DNA of 64,000 nt from Burkholderia sp. Ax-1719 (GTDB lineage Bacteria; Pseudomonadota; Gammaproteobacteria; Burkholderiales; Burkholderiaceae): assembly GCF_011753055.1 (NCBI RefSeq), contig NZ_VWWJ01000001.1, positions 1,116,001 through 1,180,000 of the forward strand. Direction: 5' to 3'. A model generated the notes under the pieces. That model was given only the letters and a program-made list of their open reading frames with translations. It did no database searches and had not been told where the DNA came from. Below are positions 8,600 through 17,571 of this stretch, piece by piece. The number at the start of each line of letters is the position of its first letter. Positions within the stretch are counted from its first letter, which is position 1. Both the position numbers and the translations under genes were made by a program.

Positions 8600-9946
8600 T
8601 CAATGTGATCCAACGGCTTGAGATAGTCCCCCTTCCTGAAACACGTCTTTATTGCGTCCGAGGTAGAGTGATGCTGCCGCACTCACAATCGATGCAATCG
8701 TCAGGTATCCGGCGACTGCGTACGCTGAGTGGAAGGTTTCGAATAGCCACAGTGAGATCATCGGCGCAGGACCACCGGCAATGATCGAAGCGCCTTGATA
8801 GCCGAGCGATGCACCGCTATAGCGGATATGTGCGGGGAACGACTCTGCAATAAACGATGCTTGTGAGCCGTACATCGACGCGTGGATCACCATAATCACG
8901 ATGGTTGCGCCAATTACAGCAACAGGGAGCCGGGTGTTAAGTAACGTAAAGTATGGGAATGCAAAGAGAGCCATGGCGAAAGCGCCGAGCGTGTACGTGC
9001 GGCAACGGCCAATGCGATCAGCAAGGTAGCCGAAAAAAGGCAGAGCAAAGCACGCTACTACCGCAGCGATCAACAGCGCGTTCAGGATAAGATCCTTGCC
9101 AAGCCCAAGGCTTTTCGTGCCATAGAGCACCGCGAACGTTGTGAGCATATAGAACGCAGCCTGCTCGCTCGGTCTGATCAACGCGGAAAGAAGGATCGCA
9201 CGCCATTCAGTCTTTATAGCTTCGACAATCGGACCTTTCGTTCGCTTTGCTGTCTTGTTCGCTTCAATGAAGTCATGCGTTTCCGGCACGCCAAGGCGAA
9301 TGAGCAACCCAAAGACAAGCAGCACACCGCTGGCAAGAAATGGAATGCGCCAACCGTAATCAAGAAGTGCCGCTCCCGACCAGTGGCTGCATGCACTCCA
9401 CACCAAAACCGAAACCACAAGACCGAGAGGTACGCCGATATTCGGCAGCGACGCCATGAGACCACGCCGGTTTCCCGTGTGCGATTCCATTGACAGGAGC
9501 ACCGCACCGCCCCATTCTCCTCCGACACCGATCCCTTGGAGGAAACGCAAACCGACAAGTAACCACCCGGCAGCTGGCCCTAGCGTTGCTGCCGTAGGCA
9601 ACAGCCCAACCAGCAGAGTTGCCACGCCCATCAGCGTCAACGTAGCCATCAAAGTCGACTTGCGACCAACTCGATCACCCATATGACCAAACAGTGCCCC
9701 GCCCAGCGGTCGCGACAAAAAACCCACAAAAATGGTCGCAAATGAAGCCATTAACCCCTCGGCGTTTCCGTGCGCGAAAAACAACTTCGGAAATATGAGC
9801 GCCGCTGCGGTTCCGTAGATGAAGAAGTCGTACCACTCGATGGTGGTTCCGATAACACTGGCGAGCGCGGCACGTCGTTCGACGCGCCGGCGGCTATTCC
9901 CCGCTTCGTGCGCAATCGGCACGAAGTGGCTAGATTTGCGTTGCAC
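8600..9946 (-). CDS. MHS family MFS transporter (organic acid:H+ symporter type)
   Basis: 448 residues, 12 predicted helices. The start region RRAALASVIGTTIEWYDFFI and the loop GHMGDRVGRKSTL are signatures of the metabolite:H+ symporter family (KgtP, ShiA, ProP relatives), which import dicarboxylates, shikimate or osmolytes. It lies between the hydratase and lyase genes of the operon, 14 bases before the lyase start, so it most likely imports the acid that the operon degrades. A cytoplasmic-membrane importer role is expected. Confidence 0.87.
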   Translation of the reverse strand: MQRKSSHFVPIAHEAGNSRRRVERRAALASVIGTTIEWYDFFIYGTAAALIFPKLFFAHGNAEGLMASFATIFVGFLSRPLGGALFGHMGDRVGRKSTLMATLTLMGVATLLVGLLPTAATLGPAAGWLLVGLRFLQGIGVGGEWGGAVLLSMESHTGNRRGLMASLPNIGVPLGLVVSVLVWSACSHWSGAALLDYGWRIPFLASGVLLVFGLLIRLGVPETHDFIEANKTAKRTKGPIVEAIKTEWRAILLSALIRPSEQAAFYMLTTFAVLYGTKSLGLGKDLILNALLIAAVVACFALPFFGYLADRIGRCRTYTLGAFAMALFAFPYFTLLNTRLPVAVIGATIVIMVIHASMYGSQASFIAESFPAHIRYSGASLGYQGASIIAGGPAPMISLWLFETFHSAYAVAGYLTIASIVSAAASLYLGRNKDVFQEGGLSQAVGSH

Positions 9947-9998
9947 TTTTTGTCTCCTGATTTATTTGTAATCGAGGCCCCGTTGACCGGGGCACAAG

Positions 9999-10838
9999 TT
10001 AGAACATTGCCTCGGCCCGCATAGACACGCTGCCATCCGGCAGTGCCACCCACAGCATTAGCTGTTCACCATCCGGAACGGCATTGATCGTGAGCTCGTT
10101 ACCCAAGATCGACGGCTTCAACCCACGGTATCGAAACTGTCGCAATGGGCGCCCCGCGACTTGCTGGGCGAACCCTGCGAGCAGGGTTGCGTTAAGCGGC
10201 CCATGAATAACGAGGTTTTCATAGCCCTCCACTTCACGGCAGTAATCGACGTCGTAATGGATACGGTGCCCATTGAACGTCAGTGCCGAATAGCGAAAAA
10301 GCATCGTGGAGTCTGGCTTGATTCGACGGCTATGCGCTGCAGTGGGCATCGGCTCGGCCGCAGCAGCCGAACCTGTAGCCGTAGCGCCCTTGTAAACGAT
10401 GTCGTGATACTCGTTCACCACTACTTCACCGTTGTGCAAAAGTTCATGTTGCACCTTGACGAAGACAAGCTCACCGCTACGCCCCTGCTTATGATCAACC
10501 GCCACAACGGTTGAGCGCTTTTGCACCTCTACGTCCAACGGAACCGAAGCGTTGAATTCAAGTTGACCTCCCGCCCACATCCGGTTTGGCAACGTGACCG
10601 GCGGCAGAAAACCACCACGCGCGGAATGACCGTCGCGTCCCAGCGCCGACGGCGACTCTCCACTCAGGAAATACAACCAATGCCACAGCGGCGGCAGCGA
10701 AGCACCCTTCACAAGGTCATCCTGCGATTGGCCGAGTGTCGCTGCCATTAGGCGCGCGTGTCGTGACGAGAGCACGTCGCTGTCAGTCTGGGTTTTGCCA
10801 ACCCATTCGCGAAGATGGGCAATGTCGACTGCACTCAT
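9999..10838 (-). CDS. MaoC/FAS1-like hot-dog acyl-CoA hydratase (itaconyl-/mesaconyl-CoA hydratase-like)
   Basis: 279 residues with two hot-dog halves. The N-terminal half (LPPLWHWLYFLSGESPSALG, then GGFLPPVTLPNRMWAGG) is the FAS1-like dehydratase arrangement of mesaconyl-C4-CoA hydratase-type proteins. The C-terminal half carries the hydratase signature FNGHRIHYDVDYCREVEGY with its Asp and His, followed by LVIHGPLNATLLAGF. It should add water to an enoyl-CoA with a carboxylate tail. The start codon overlaps the stop of the CoA-transferase gene by 4 bases (ATGA), so translation is coupled. Together with transferase and lyase it fits an Ich-like step. Confidence 0.8.
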   Translation of the reverse strand: MSAVDIAHLREWVGKTQTDSDVLSSRHARLMAATLGQSQDDLVKGASLPPLWHWLYFLSGESPSALGRDGHSARGGFLPPVTLPNRMWAGGQLEFNASVPLDVEVQKRSTVVAVDHKQGRSGELVFVKVQHELLHNGEVVVNEYHDIVYKGATATGSAAAAEPMPTAAHSRRIKPDSTMLFRYSALTFNGHRIHYDVDYCREVEGYENLVIHGPLNATLLAGFAQQVAGRPLRQFRYRGLKPSILGNELTINAVPDGEQLMLWVALPDGSVSMRAEAMF

Positions 10839-12007
10839 GCAGGTTCTCCAATCTGAATTGCCGAGAATTCGGCACGAAGACTTGCGCTGTGCTCACCCAA
10901 CGCAGGCGCGTCAGAAAAATGCTGCTCGTCCCAGGGCGCGCGTACTGCGGGCGCAACCATCTGGAGTTCGCGACCATTGACCGTCATGGGCCACTTCCGG
11001 AGCGCGGGGTGTTCCGCCATTTGCGCTACCGATCGCACTTGCCCGTAGGCAGTTTTCGCATCTTTCAAACGCGCGAGTGTTTCCTCAAGACTCAGGCTCG
11101 CAAAGACGTCACCAATGACGGCATCGAGCGCATCGCGGTTTTGAACTCGTTGTGTGTTTGACGAAAAACGCGCTTCAGTCGCAACATCCGGCTGTCGCAA
11201 GAAACGCTCGCAAAAATTCCGCCATTCGCGTTCGTTCTGGATGCTAATGACAACCTCGTTTAAGTCACGAGTCGTGAATGCACCGTACGGTGCAATAGAC
11301 GGATGCTTGAGTCCGAGCCGCTTCGGCGCTCCACGGCCGTAGACTTCATGGATGTAAGGTATTGACATCCAGTCAGCTGCGCCGTCAAAGAGCGACACGG
11401 CAACTCCGGAGCCCTTACCGGTGCTGTTGCGCAGCGCCAATGCGGAAAGCACAGCAATAGTTGCATTCATACCCGCACCGATGTCGCATATCGACACGCC
11501 GATGCGGCCGCATGCCTCAGGGGCACCACTGATACCGGCCAAGCCACTTTCGCACTGCACCAGCAAATCGTACGCCTTCAGTTCGCTGGCACCATTGTTC
11601 GTACCATAGCCACTAATATCGCAGGTAATTAGGCGGGGATTGCGCTCACGGAGTGCCTCACTGTCGAAACCGGCTCGCGTGAGGGCGCCTGGCGCAAGAT
11701 TCTGAACAAACACGTCGGCTTCAGAAATCATGCGATGCAAAAGGGCTGCATCATCTTCGTTCTTGAAATCGAGAACAATCGACTCCTTGCCCCGATTGGT
11801 CCAGACGAAGTACGAAGCCTCTCCGTTGGCAGCATCGTCATAACCGCGTGCGAAATCTCCTTCTGCACGCTCCACCTTGATAACGCGCGCCCCCATCTCT
11901 GCCAGACGGCCGGTGCACAGTGGTGCGGCCAAAGCCTGCTCAATAGCGACCACTACCAAACCTTCAAGCGGCTTGCCAGCTTTGGCACCGCCTCCAAATG
12001 CGCTCAT
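10835..12007 (-). CDS. CaiB/BaiF (class III) CoA-transferase family protein
   Basis: 390 residues. It begins LEGLVVVAIEQALAAPLCTG and continues LAEMGARVIKVERAEGDFAR, and YDLLVQCESGLAGISG carries the Asp (about residue 147) at the place of the family's catalytic aspartate. These enzymes move CoA from a donor such as succinyl-CoA to a carboxylic acid, so this gene activates the operon's substrate. GGAGGAG precedes the ATG. First gene of the minus-strand operon, divergent from the LysR gene at 12181. Confidence 0.87.
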   Translation of the reverse strand: MSAFGGGAKAGKPLEGLVVVAIEQALAAPLCTGRLAEMGARVIKVERAEGDFARGYDDAANGEASYFVWTNRGKESIVLDFKNEDDAALLHRMISEADVFVQNLAPGALTRAGFDSEALRERNPRLITCDISGYGTNNGASELKAYDLLVQCESGLAGISGAPEACGRIGVSICDIGAGMNATIAVLSALALRNSTGKGSGVAVSLFDGAADWMSIPYIHEVYGRGAPKRLGLKHPSIAPYGAFTTRDLNEVVISIQNEREWRNFCERFLRQPDVATEARFSSNTQRVQNRDALDAVIGDVFASLSLEETLARLKDAKTAYGQVRSVAQMAEHPALRKWPMTVNGRELQMVAPAVRAPWDEQHFSDAPALGEHSASLRAEFSAIQIGEPA

Positions 12008-12180
12008 TCGCGACTCCTCCTTGCAATTGTGCGATCAAGTATTGAACAGTCTCCGCCTGTCGTACAGTGAGCATTTTCAAACGCATCGTTCGACAAAAAC
12101 GAAACCTTCCGTAGTGCAACCCCGATAATTGGGCGCGTGCTATCCTAAAATGCCGATCAATTTCGGATTCTTCTAACGGT
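12008..12180. promoter_or_regulatory. Divergent promoter region of the CoA operon and its LysR gene
   Basis: 173 bases between opposed start codons. A small dyad CCGATCAATTTCGG (12153-12166) lies just before the LysR start, suggesting autoregulation, and TATCCT at about 12141 could be its -10 element. No other strong T-N11-A box was identified by eye. Confidence 0.35.
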
Positions 12181-13074
12181 ATGACCTACGACCTGACCGA
12201 TCTAAAGCTCTTCCTTGCGATTGCCGAAGTAGGCAACGTTTCTCGGGGGGGCGAGCTTTGCCATCTAGCGGCATCGTCAGCAAGTCTGCGGATGAAGAAT
12301 CTTGAGGAGGCGGTTGGCGTTACGCTGTTCACGCGGCTGGCACGCGGAGTCGCCTTGACGGCTGCTGGCAGGGTCTTCAGGGAGCACGCAGGCCGATGTC
12401 TTGCCCAACTCGAACAAATGCATGCTGACTTGCGGCCTTACACACTTGGGATGACCGGGCATGTAACAGTGTTCGCTAACAACAACGCAATTAGCACCCA
12501 TCTCCCCGGCGACCTTGCCCGATTCTTCGCTGAATATCCGAGTGTCAGGATTACGCTGGAAGAACGTACGAGCCACGATATTGTTGCAGCAGTCGCCGCA
12601 GGGCGCGCGGAAGTCGGTGTCGTCGCGCTGGAGCATGAGCATCCGATGCTTGAATTTTTGCCTTACCGGAAGGATGAGTTGGTACTGTTGGCGCCTATGA
12701 AACATCCGTTGGCCGACAGGAAGAAGGCTAGCTTCGGTAAATGCCTGGGGCATCCGTTTCTCAGCCTGCAGTCGGGAGCAGCGCTACACACATTTCTCAT
12801 GAATCACGCCACAGCCTTAGGTGGGCGGCTGGACGTTCGAGTTCAGGTTTCAGGATATCGTGCCATCGCACGACTGGTCGCATCCGGCGCCGGCATCGGT
12901 ATTGTTCCTCGGACTGCCATAGAGGACGATGATCAAGGACAATTGGCGGTTATTGAACTCGAAGAGCCTTGGTCGCAACGCGATCTTCGTGTTTGCATTC
13001 CTAGGCAGCAGACCGAAAAAAATTTCTATCGGGACGCACTTGTCGATATTTTGTGCAGCGCACACAAAGACTAA
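12181..13074 (+). CDS. LysR family transcriptional regulator of the CoA operon
   Basis: 297 residues. N-terminal HTH (LTDLKLFLAIAEVGNVSRGG, then SASLRMKNLEEAVGVTLFTR) and a C-terminal effector domain (TGHVTVFANNNAISTHLPGD onward, SGAGIGIVPR near the end). The HTH begins with a slightly unusual GGELCHLAASSASLRMK recognition region. It is divergent from the CoA-transferase operon, matching the arrangement of the regulator beside itaconate-degradation genes in pseudomonads. The inferred inducer is the operon's substrate. Confidence 0.88.
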   Translation: MTYDLTDLKLFLAIAEVGNVSRGGELCHLAASSASLRMKNLEEAVGVTLFTRLARGVALTAAGRVFREHAGRCLAQLEQMHADLRPYTLGMTGHVTVFANNNAISTHLPGDLARFFAEYPSVRITLEERTSHDIVAAVAAGRAEVGVVALEHEHPMLEFLPYRKDELVLLAPMKHPLADRKKASFGKCLGHPFLSLQSGAALHTFLMNHATALGGRLDVRVQVSGYRAIARLVASGAGIGIVPRTAIEDDDQGQLAVIELEEPWSQRDLRVCIPRQQTEKNFYRDALVDILCSAHKD

Positions 13075-13323
13075 GCCAGGGGGACACAGGCCGATGGGCG
13101 AAAAGCGAACGACGCCCTCTACTGGTGATCGAGAGCGTAACTACTCGGACCAACCGGTCTGTTTTTTTATATCCTCTATTCAATTAGGGCATTCGTCGTG
13201 TCGTACATGCAGCCTAAGGTCGCTTCGACGCTCGAGGGAAATTAAGTGCGCCCAAGATCACTTAATTAGCATTAGAGACCACTCGGGGACGAATGGGAAA
13301 TGATGGACACGTAGGTGTCTCAA

Positions 13324-14289
13324 TCAAGCGTCGAAGAAGCGCACCAGCTTCGCGCGTTCGAGGTCGTCGTTTGTGAAGGTCATGCGTAGTGATCGTGTTG
13401 ACCCGCCAATATAGCGGACGTCCTCGATCGCTCGACGCGGTTGCGGGATCTGGCCGGCGTCATTGCGTGGTCGCAGTGCCTTGCGTCCGCTCGGATTGAC
13501 CACGAACATCCCGAAGGTCTCGTCGGCCTCAGAAGCGTCGACGATTGCCTGATTGACGTGCTCGTCGCCAAAGCCATAGCCGATGGTCATCAGACGCGAA
13601 CCGCGTTCGCGCAGACGGGCGCGAAACTCGTCGTCGTATCGCGTGAGAAGCGCCGAGCCTGCAATTGCCTCGACCTTCCGTGCACCCATCACGAGCAGGT
13701 CATTGCCGTCCTCGCTGCGCCAGTTGACCGAGCCGTGCAGCTTGAAAACCGGCTGACCTTGGGGTTCCACTCGGTACTCGGCGTCCGGTCGAGGTCGCCA
13801 TTCCGCCGCGAGCTTTTCCTCCGGGCGAAAATTCCAGAAGTTCGGCGGCAGTGCCATGCCGGGGTATTGCACGCTTATGCGTGGATCTTGGGGCACGTAA
13901 AACAACTCAAGGAGCAGATCCTGGTTGAGCGTGAAGATGGCGTCGAAGCGGGTTAGAAAGCTGGTGATGCCGCGCTGGACAAAGTTTGGGCCGTTGCCCT
14001 GAAACTCCAGCCCTGGTTGACCCGCGAGCATCGAGTTCATGTCATCGAATGATGCCCTGACCGCGCGCTCCATCAGGTTTAGACGCTCGTGGTGCGCAGG
14101 TTGCCGGTGATGACGCCACTCGCTTTGCAGGTCGCCAAGTACCTCTTCGAAGTTCGGATTGTCGATAAGTCTTTTGCACAGATCCCGGTTGTCTGCAAGG
14201 CGGCTAATCAGGTCGTCGGCTAGTTCGCCAGCAAGCCAGCCATCCCAGTTGCGGGTGAATCCGGCTCCGAGCAGAAGTAGATGTGCCAT
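13324..14289 (-). CDS. SIR2-like domain protein, possible NAD-cleaving defence effector
   Basis: 321 residues covering one SIR2-like Rossmann domain. It starts MAHLLLLGAGFTRNW (GAG nucleotide loop, residues 8-10), has FTLNQDLLLE (Asn122, Asp124; the family's TTNYDxxxE), FKLHGSVNW (His185, the catalytic-type His of KLHGSxxW) and IGYGFGDEHVN (237-246). This is the order seen in stand-alone SIR2 (SIR2_2-like) proteins, several of which degrade NAD+ in anti-phage systems; true protein deacetylases carry a zinc finger that is absent here. No fused sensor or second subunit is adjacent. Tyr of TTNYD is replaced by Gln. A defence role is inferred from family knowledge only. Confidence 0.75.
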   Translation of the reverse strand: MAHLLLLGAGFTRNWDGWLAGELADDLISRLADNRDLCKRLIDNPNFEEVLGDLQSEWRHHRQPAHHERLNLMERAVRASFDDMNSMLAGQPGLEFQGNGPNFVQRGITSFLTRFDAIFTLNQDLLLELFYVPQDPRISVQYPGMALPPNFWNFRPEEKLAAEWRPRPDAEYRVEPQGQPVFKLHGSVNWRSEDGNDLLVMGARKVEAIAGSALLTRYDDEFRARLRERGSRLMTIGYGFGDEHVNQAIVDASEADETFGMFVVNPSGRKALRPRNDAGQIPQPRRAIEDVRYIGGSTRSLRMTFTNDDLERAKLVRFFDA

Positions 14290-14893
14290 CGATTTCGCCC
14301 CACGATTCGTGATCTCTCATTCTACCTATGCCGCTGGATTCAGTTCCAACGCGAACTCAATCGCCGATGATTCACCTTGTGAAGGGCGAACGAAAGAGAA
14401 ATTGGCTCATCGCAGATTGCGTGACGGACGGCTTCGGCTGCCGGCCCTAACCCGTGCCAAGGGACAAACCTACCGTTGGAACGAACGCCCTGCTACTGCG
14501 AACGGTCATTGCACTGGCGCCGCAACGAACTGCAGTAAAGCTCGCACTCCGACGACCGCACAACCTCGCCAGCATCTTGGCTCGTGCGAATCGTATAAGC
14601 CAATAGCTCCCGTCGATCCGGCAATTCGGACATTGGTCGCGCGAATCAATTGCAGAAATGCATCATAAATACTCGCTGAGCATAAAGTGAACTCCACGTC
14701 GCATCAAAAAAATTAAGTTAATCAAATATCTAACTAAAATTTCGCAAACTTATGCTTATCGAGCGCTAAAACTTTTGAAAGTTTTGTCGTTATTCTTCAC
14801 ACCCATCGGTAATAATTGGTAAGATTTTGCGCCAGAGGTAACGGGTTGGCTCATCCCAACTACTCCACTCTGGTAACGACGAAGGCAAGAACA
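14290..14893. other. AT-rich intergenic region
   Basis: About 600 bases. The first half is unremarkable; from about 14700 base composition becomes AT-rich, as in promoter regions of transferred DNA. It contains a perfect 8-bp-arm palindrome (AAAACTTT-TG-AAAGTTTT, 14768-14785), about 110 bases before the next start codon. No gene was recognised. Confidence 0.45.
14768..14785. promoter_or_regulatory. AT-rich palindrome upstream of the 14.9-kb gene
   Basis: AAAACTTT (14768-14775) and AAAGTTTT (14778-14785) are perfect arms around TG. It may be an operator for the broken secreted-protein gene downstream; inferred from position only. Confidence 0.35.
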
Positions 14894-15387
14894 ATGAAGT
14901 CAAACAAGAAGTCGGTGTTGCTAGTTGGAGGTTTGATGGCCGCAGCGATCGCGTCTACCTCGTTCGCGGCGGGCACGTCCTCCATCACCGCCACAGAGAG
15001 CCCTGCGAACGTCTTGATTCTCTCTAGCGGCTCGGGGCTTGTATCAGGGGAATAATTTCGCCTGACGGACGCTCAATTCAGCACGAGCAGTAGTAGTGGC
15101 ATTACGGTCAAACTGACCTCGATCCAGTACACCGTCGCTACATACATCGGCGCCATCGATGCAATCCTCAGCTTTGCTACTACTTGTCCACCTCAACGAA
15201 CTGTATCGACGTGACGGCCAGCTCGACCCTCACTGCAATCGGCTTTAATAAGCTGAAGTTCGGAACGGGCGCAGAGGTCAGCATTGTCCATAAGATTATG
15301 GGTATCCCGAGCCAAACTTTGAAGCCTTCTGGTCAAGAGAAAGTGATCTTCAACTACTCGTATTTAGTATTCGCTCCCGCTGAGTGA
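14894..15387 (+). pseudogene. Broken gene for a small secreted protein (in-frame stop plus frameshift)
   Basis: The first 53 codons encode a clear signal peptide (MKSNKKSVLLVGGLMAAAIA, then STSFAAGTS) and end at TAA 15053-15055. The same frame continues beyond that stop with plausible sequence (LTDAQFSTSSSSGITVKLTS, then IQYTVATYIG). Around 15165-15183 the coding-like sequence moves to another frame and runs on as CIDVTASSTLTAIGF to VIFNYSYLVFAPAE, ending at 15387. Read together the three pieces give a secreted beta-rich protein of roughly 160 residues. The simplest reading is one gene with a nonsense change and a frameshift. Two separate small genes, or sequencing errors, are the alternatives. 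Family not recognised. Confidence 0.55.
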
Positions 15388-15418
15388 CCGGCGGGATTAG
15401 CCATCTCACGAGGACAAC

Positions 15419-16321
15419 ATGATTCCAAACGTAACTGGCACGAATGATGTCTCCGGATTGATTTTCAACCCATCCTCCCAGACTACCTCGTCGGATGCTA
15501 CGGCATCCAACAACACAGTTTTATCCACGCCCACGCCGAGCGTTTCTGCATCAACAAACACTGAGGACGACGCGGTTGCGATCAGTGGTCAGGCAATCAT
15601 GCTGTCACGCTTATTTATGACCGCAAATTCAAGTACGGCGCCATACTTAACTGAATTGACTAAGACGACGATGGCGGCTGATCCTGTTGACTTTTTGACG
15701 CAGGATGATCGAGATTTTCTCTCAAAAATTTATTCATATGCTCAGTCGCAAGGTGCTGATTTGCGCTATGTCGATGATCTCGCAAGCGATATGGGTATGT
15801 ACAGGAAATTCGGAAAAGCGGAAATCAACCTAAACAATGGCGGAATGTATGACCTTGAAGGTCATCAATTAACGTATAGTTTCACCACCGCTGACACCAA
15901 GACGGCCAATGCAATCTCTGGCGGTACTGCAATCGGCAGTACGCAGTTCGACAAGGGTTTTCTAAAGTACGAGCTTGATCCTGGCTTTACTCCGAACCAT
16001 TCTGCCAGTTTTTCATTCCTTCAAAGCATGGTCGAGCATTTTTCGAGCTCTGGTTCAAGTGATGGTTCGTCTCTAGCATCAAAGTTTTCAACCTACATGC
16101 CGAGTGGTCAAAACAATTTTGTCGTGACCACCGCATCAGAAGTCACGCTCGTTATCCCAAAGTCAAGTTCGGATAACACCGAGTCGAAAGCGCAACTGAA
16201 GAGCAAGCGAACCGGAAATACCGGCAGTCACGCAGCCGTAGACCTGAAAGCAACGAAGTTGAAACTTGCGACGACATTGCTTGATGCGTTCCTCGCGTGG
16301 CGACGAAAGAATAATTCCTGA
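15419..16321 (+). CDS. Hypothetical Ser/Thr-rich protein
   Basis: 300 residues, start preceded by CGAGGACAAC. The N-terminal 50 residues are Ser/Thr/Asn-rich and look disordered (SSQTTSSDATASNNTVLSTP). The middle has a compact region (DFLTQDDRDFLSKIYSYAQS, then GADLRYVDDLASDMGMYRKF), and the C-terminus is basic (KSKRTGNTGSHAAVDLKATK, ending AWRRKNNS). No signal peptide or membrane segment is seen, and I do not recognise the family. It lies 31 bases after the broken secreted-protein gene and may have been its operon partner. The low-complexity N-terminus resembles proteins exported without a Sec signal, but that is speculation. Confidence 0.65.
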   Translation: MIPNVTGTNDVSGLIFNPSSQTTSSDATASNNTVLSTPTPSVSASTNTEDDAVAISGQAIMLSRLFMTANSSTAPYLTELTKTTMAADPVDFLTQDDRDFLSKIYSYAQSQGADLRYVDDLASDMGMYRKFGKAEINLNNGGMYDLEGHQLTYSFTTADTKTANAISGGTAIGSTQFDKGFLKYELDPGFTPNHSASFSFLQSMVEHFSSSGSSDGSSLASKFSTYMPSGQNNFVVTTASEVTLVIPKSSSDNTESKAQLKSKRTGNTGSHAAVDLKATKLKLATTLLDAFLAWRRKNNS

Positions 16322-16686
16322 TAGCATCGTATCATCATTGAAATAAGCGTGCTCTTTCCGTCCGGACCGCGACTGCGAGGCCTTCGCACAGTTCGTCACC
16401 AGGGAAATCGGTTGACCTAGACGTCAGACTCAACCAGACAAATGCTGCGCGATCCCCCGGAAAATAGAACAGATAAATTCTGATATTGTGAAGGCAACGG
16501 ATATCAATCGAACGTACATTCGTGAAGGTCAAAATCCTTTCCAGTCTTCAATAGCGATAAGTTAACGCACCACAACGCCAGGAGTCCGGCACGGTTCGCA
16601 TTAAAATTTCCGTGATTTGATAAACTTGGTTGGTTTTCAGGAACGTCCCCTCACCCGGGTGTATTCAAGCAGGCGATATTTGCTCG
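16322..16686. other. Intergenic region
   Basis: 365 bases with no gene I can support. The promoter of the small secreted protein at 16687 should lie in its right half; no clear elements stand out. Confidence 0.4.
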
Positions 16687-17004
16687 ATGAAAAAAGTATT
16701 TCTATGGACGATCGCGTTACCGCTCTTGATCGGGTTGACGGGCATGCTAGGCGCGCACAGTGTGCTGGCCGACTCCCAGTCGTCCTACGACGACTGCTTG
16801 CTCTACGGTCTGCGCGATAGTCGTAACGGGGCTGTCACTCAGATGATAAAAGGAGCCTGTTACGCGCTCTATGAGAATGGAGAGATGCTTCTGCCTCGGG
16901 AGCGTGCATACAACGTATGCCTGCTGCAGAATCTGCCTGGTGCCCGGGACCCCTTTGCCATTGCTCAGATCAAGAATGTATGTTCCCATCGCAGTGAAAT
17001 GTGA
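16687..17004 (+). CDS. Small secreted four-cysteine protein with internal duplication
   Basis: 105 residues. A signal peptide (MKKVFLWTIALPLLIGLTGM, ending SVLA) precedes two repeats of one motif: YDDCLLYGLRDSR...MIKGAC and YNVCLLQNLPGAR...QIKNVC. Each has Cys-Leu-Leu and a closing Cys, giving four cysteines likely to form disulfides in the periplasm. The pattern matches what I recall as the VF_A0006-type four-cysteine family (name from memory). Function unknown. The ATG at 16687 was chosen because the signal peptide begins there; an upstream in-frame start would spoil it. Confidence 0.7.
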   Translation: MKKVFLWTIALPLLIGLTGMLGAHSVLADSQSSYDDCLLYGLRDSRNGAVTQMIKGACYALYENGEMLLPRERAYNVCLLQNLPGARDPFAIAQIKNVCSHRSEM

Positions 17005-17022
17005 TGGCAAAGTGCTGATTTC

Positions 17023-17550
17023 TTACGCGTACGTTTTCACGTGTGCTGGCTCGCTGGCCCGTCGGTCATCCTCTGCGACGGAAGGAATGATCGTCGCCAG
17101 TTCGTCCGCAACGTCCAGACCGTGCTTGCTGGCAAGAAGCGCAATGTGGATGCCGAAAACCCCGTGAAGCTCACCCACCGCGCCATTAAATATCCAACTG
17201 GCGTCGTGTCCGCGTTGCGCGCCATAGATGATAGACGTCCGATCGTCGGCACCAACTGTAGTTAGGAACTTGCGGAGCGCCGCGCGCATCGCCCGGAGAC
17301 TACCGCAAATGCCCGAGGCGGCGGCGAGCTTACCCAGTTCGGAAGTCAGAGACTCTCGAATAAGCAGCACCGATTCCACACAGTGCGATGGCACTTCCAT
17401 TTGCGATGGCGAGTACAACACGCGCCGATCTTCCAAGAGCGACAGGACGCAGCGAGCTACCGCTCGCTCGGCCTCGCTGGGATTTCACTGGATGCCAAAC
17501 GCCGACACGCTGAACCCGGTGATGCGCGAAACGATTTCCATGAACCGCAT
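17023..17550 (-). pseudogene. DUF6650-like gene interrupted by an in-frame TGA
   Basis: Reading from ATG at 17550 gives MRFMEIVSRITGFSVSAFGI-Q, then TGA (17487-17485), then NPSEAERAVARCVLSLLEDR and RVLYSPSQMEVPSHCVES in the same frame to the stop at 17023, 175 codons in all. The whole resembles a conserved family of about 170 residues that I recall as DUF6650, where the position of the TGA is usually Trp in a motif like FGxxWNPP; a single G-to-A change explains the stop. Without it only a fragment from a later start (TTG 17436 or ATG 17400) could be made, with no ribosome binding site. The family's function is unknown to me. It may be a recent nonsense mutation or a sequencing error. Confidence 0.65.
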
Positions 17551-17571
17551 GGCCGCCCCCGAAGACGTCGC

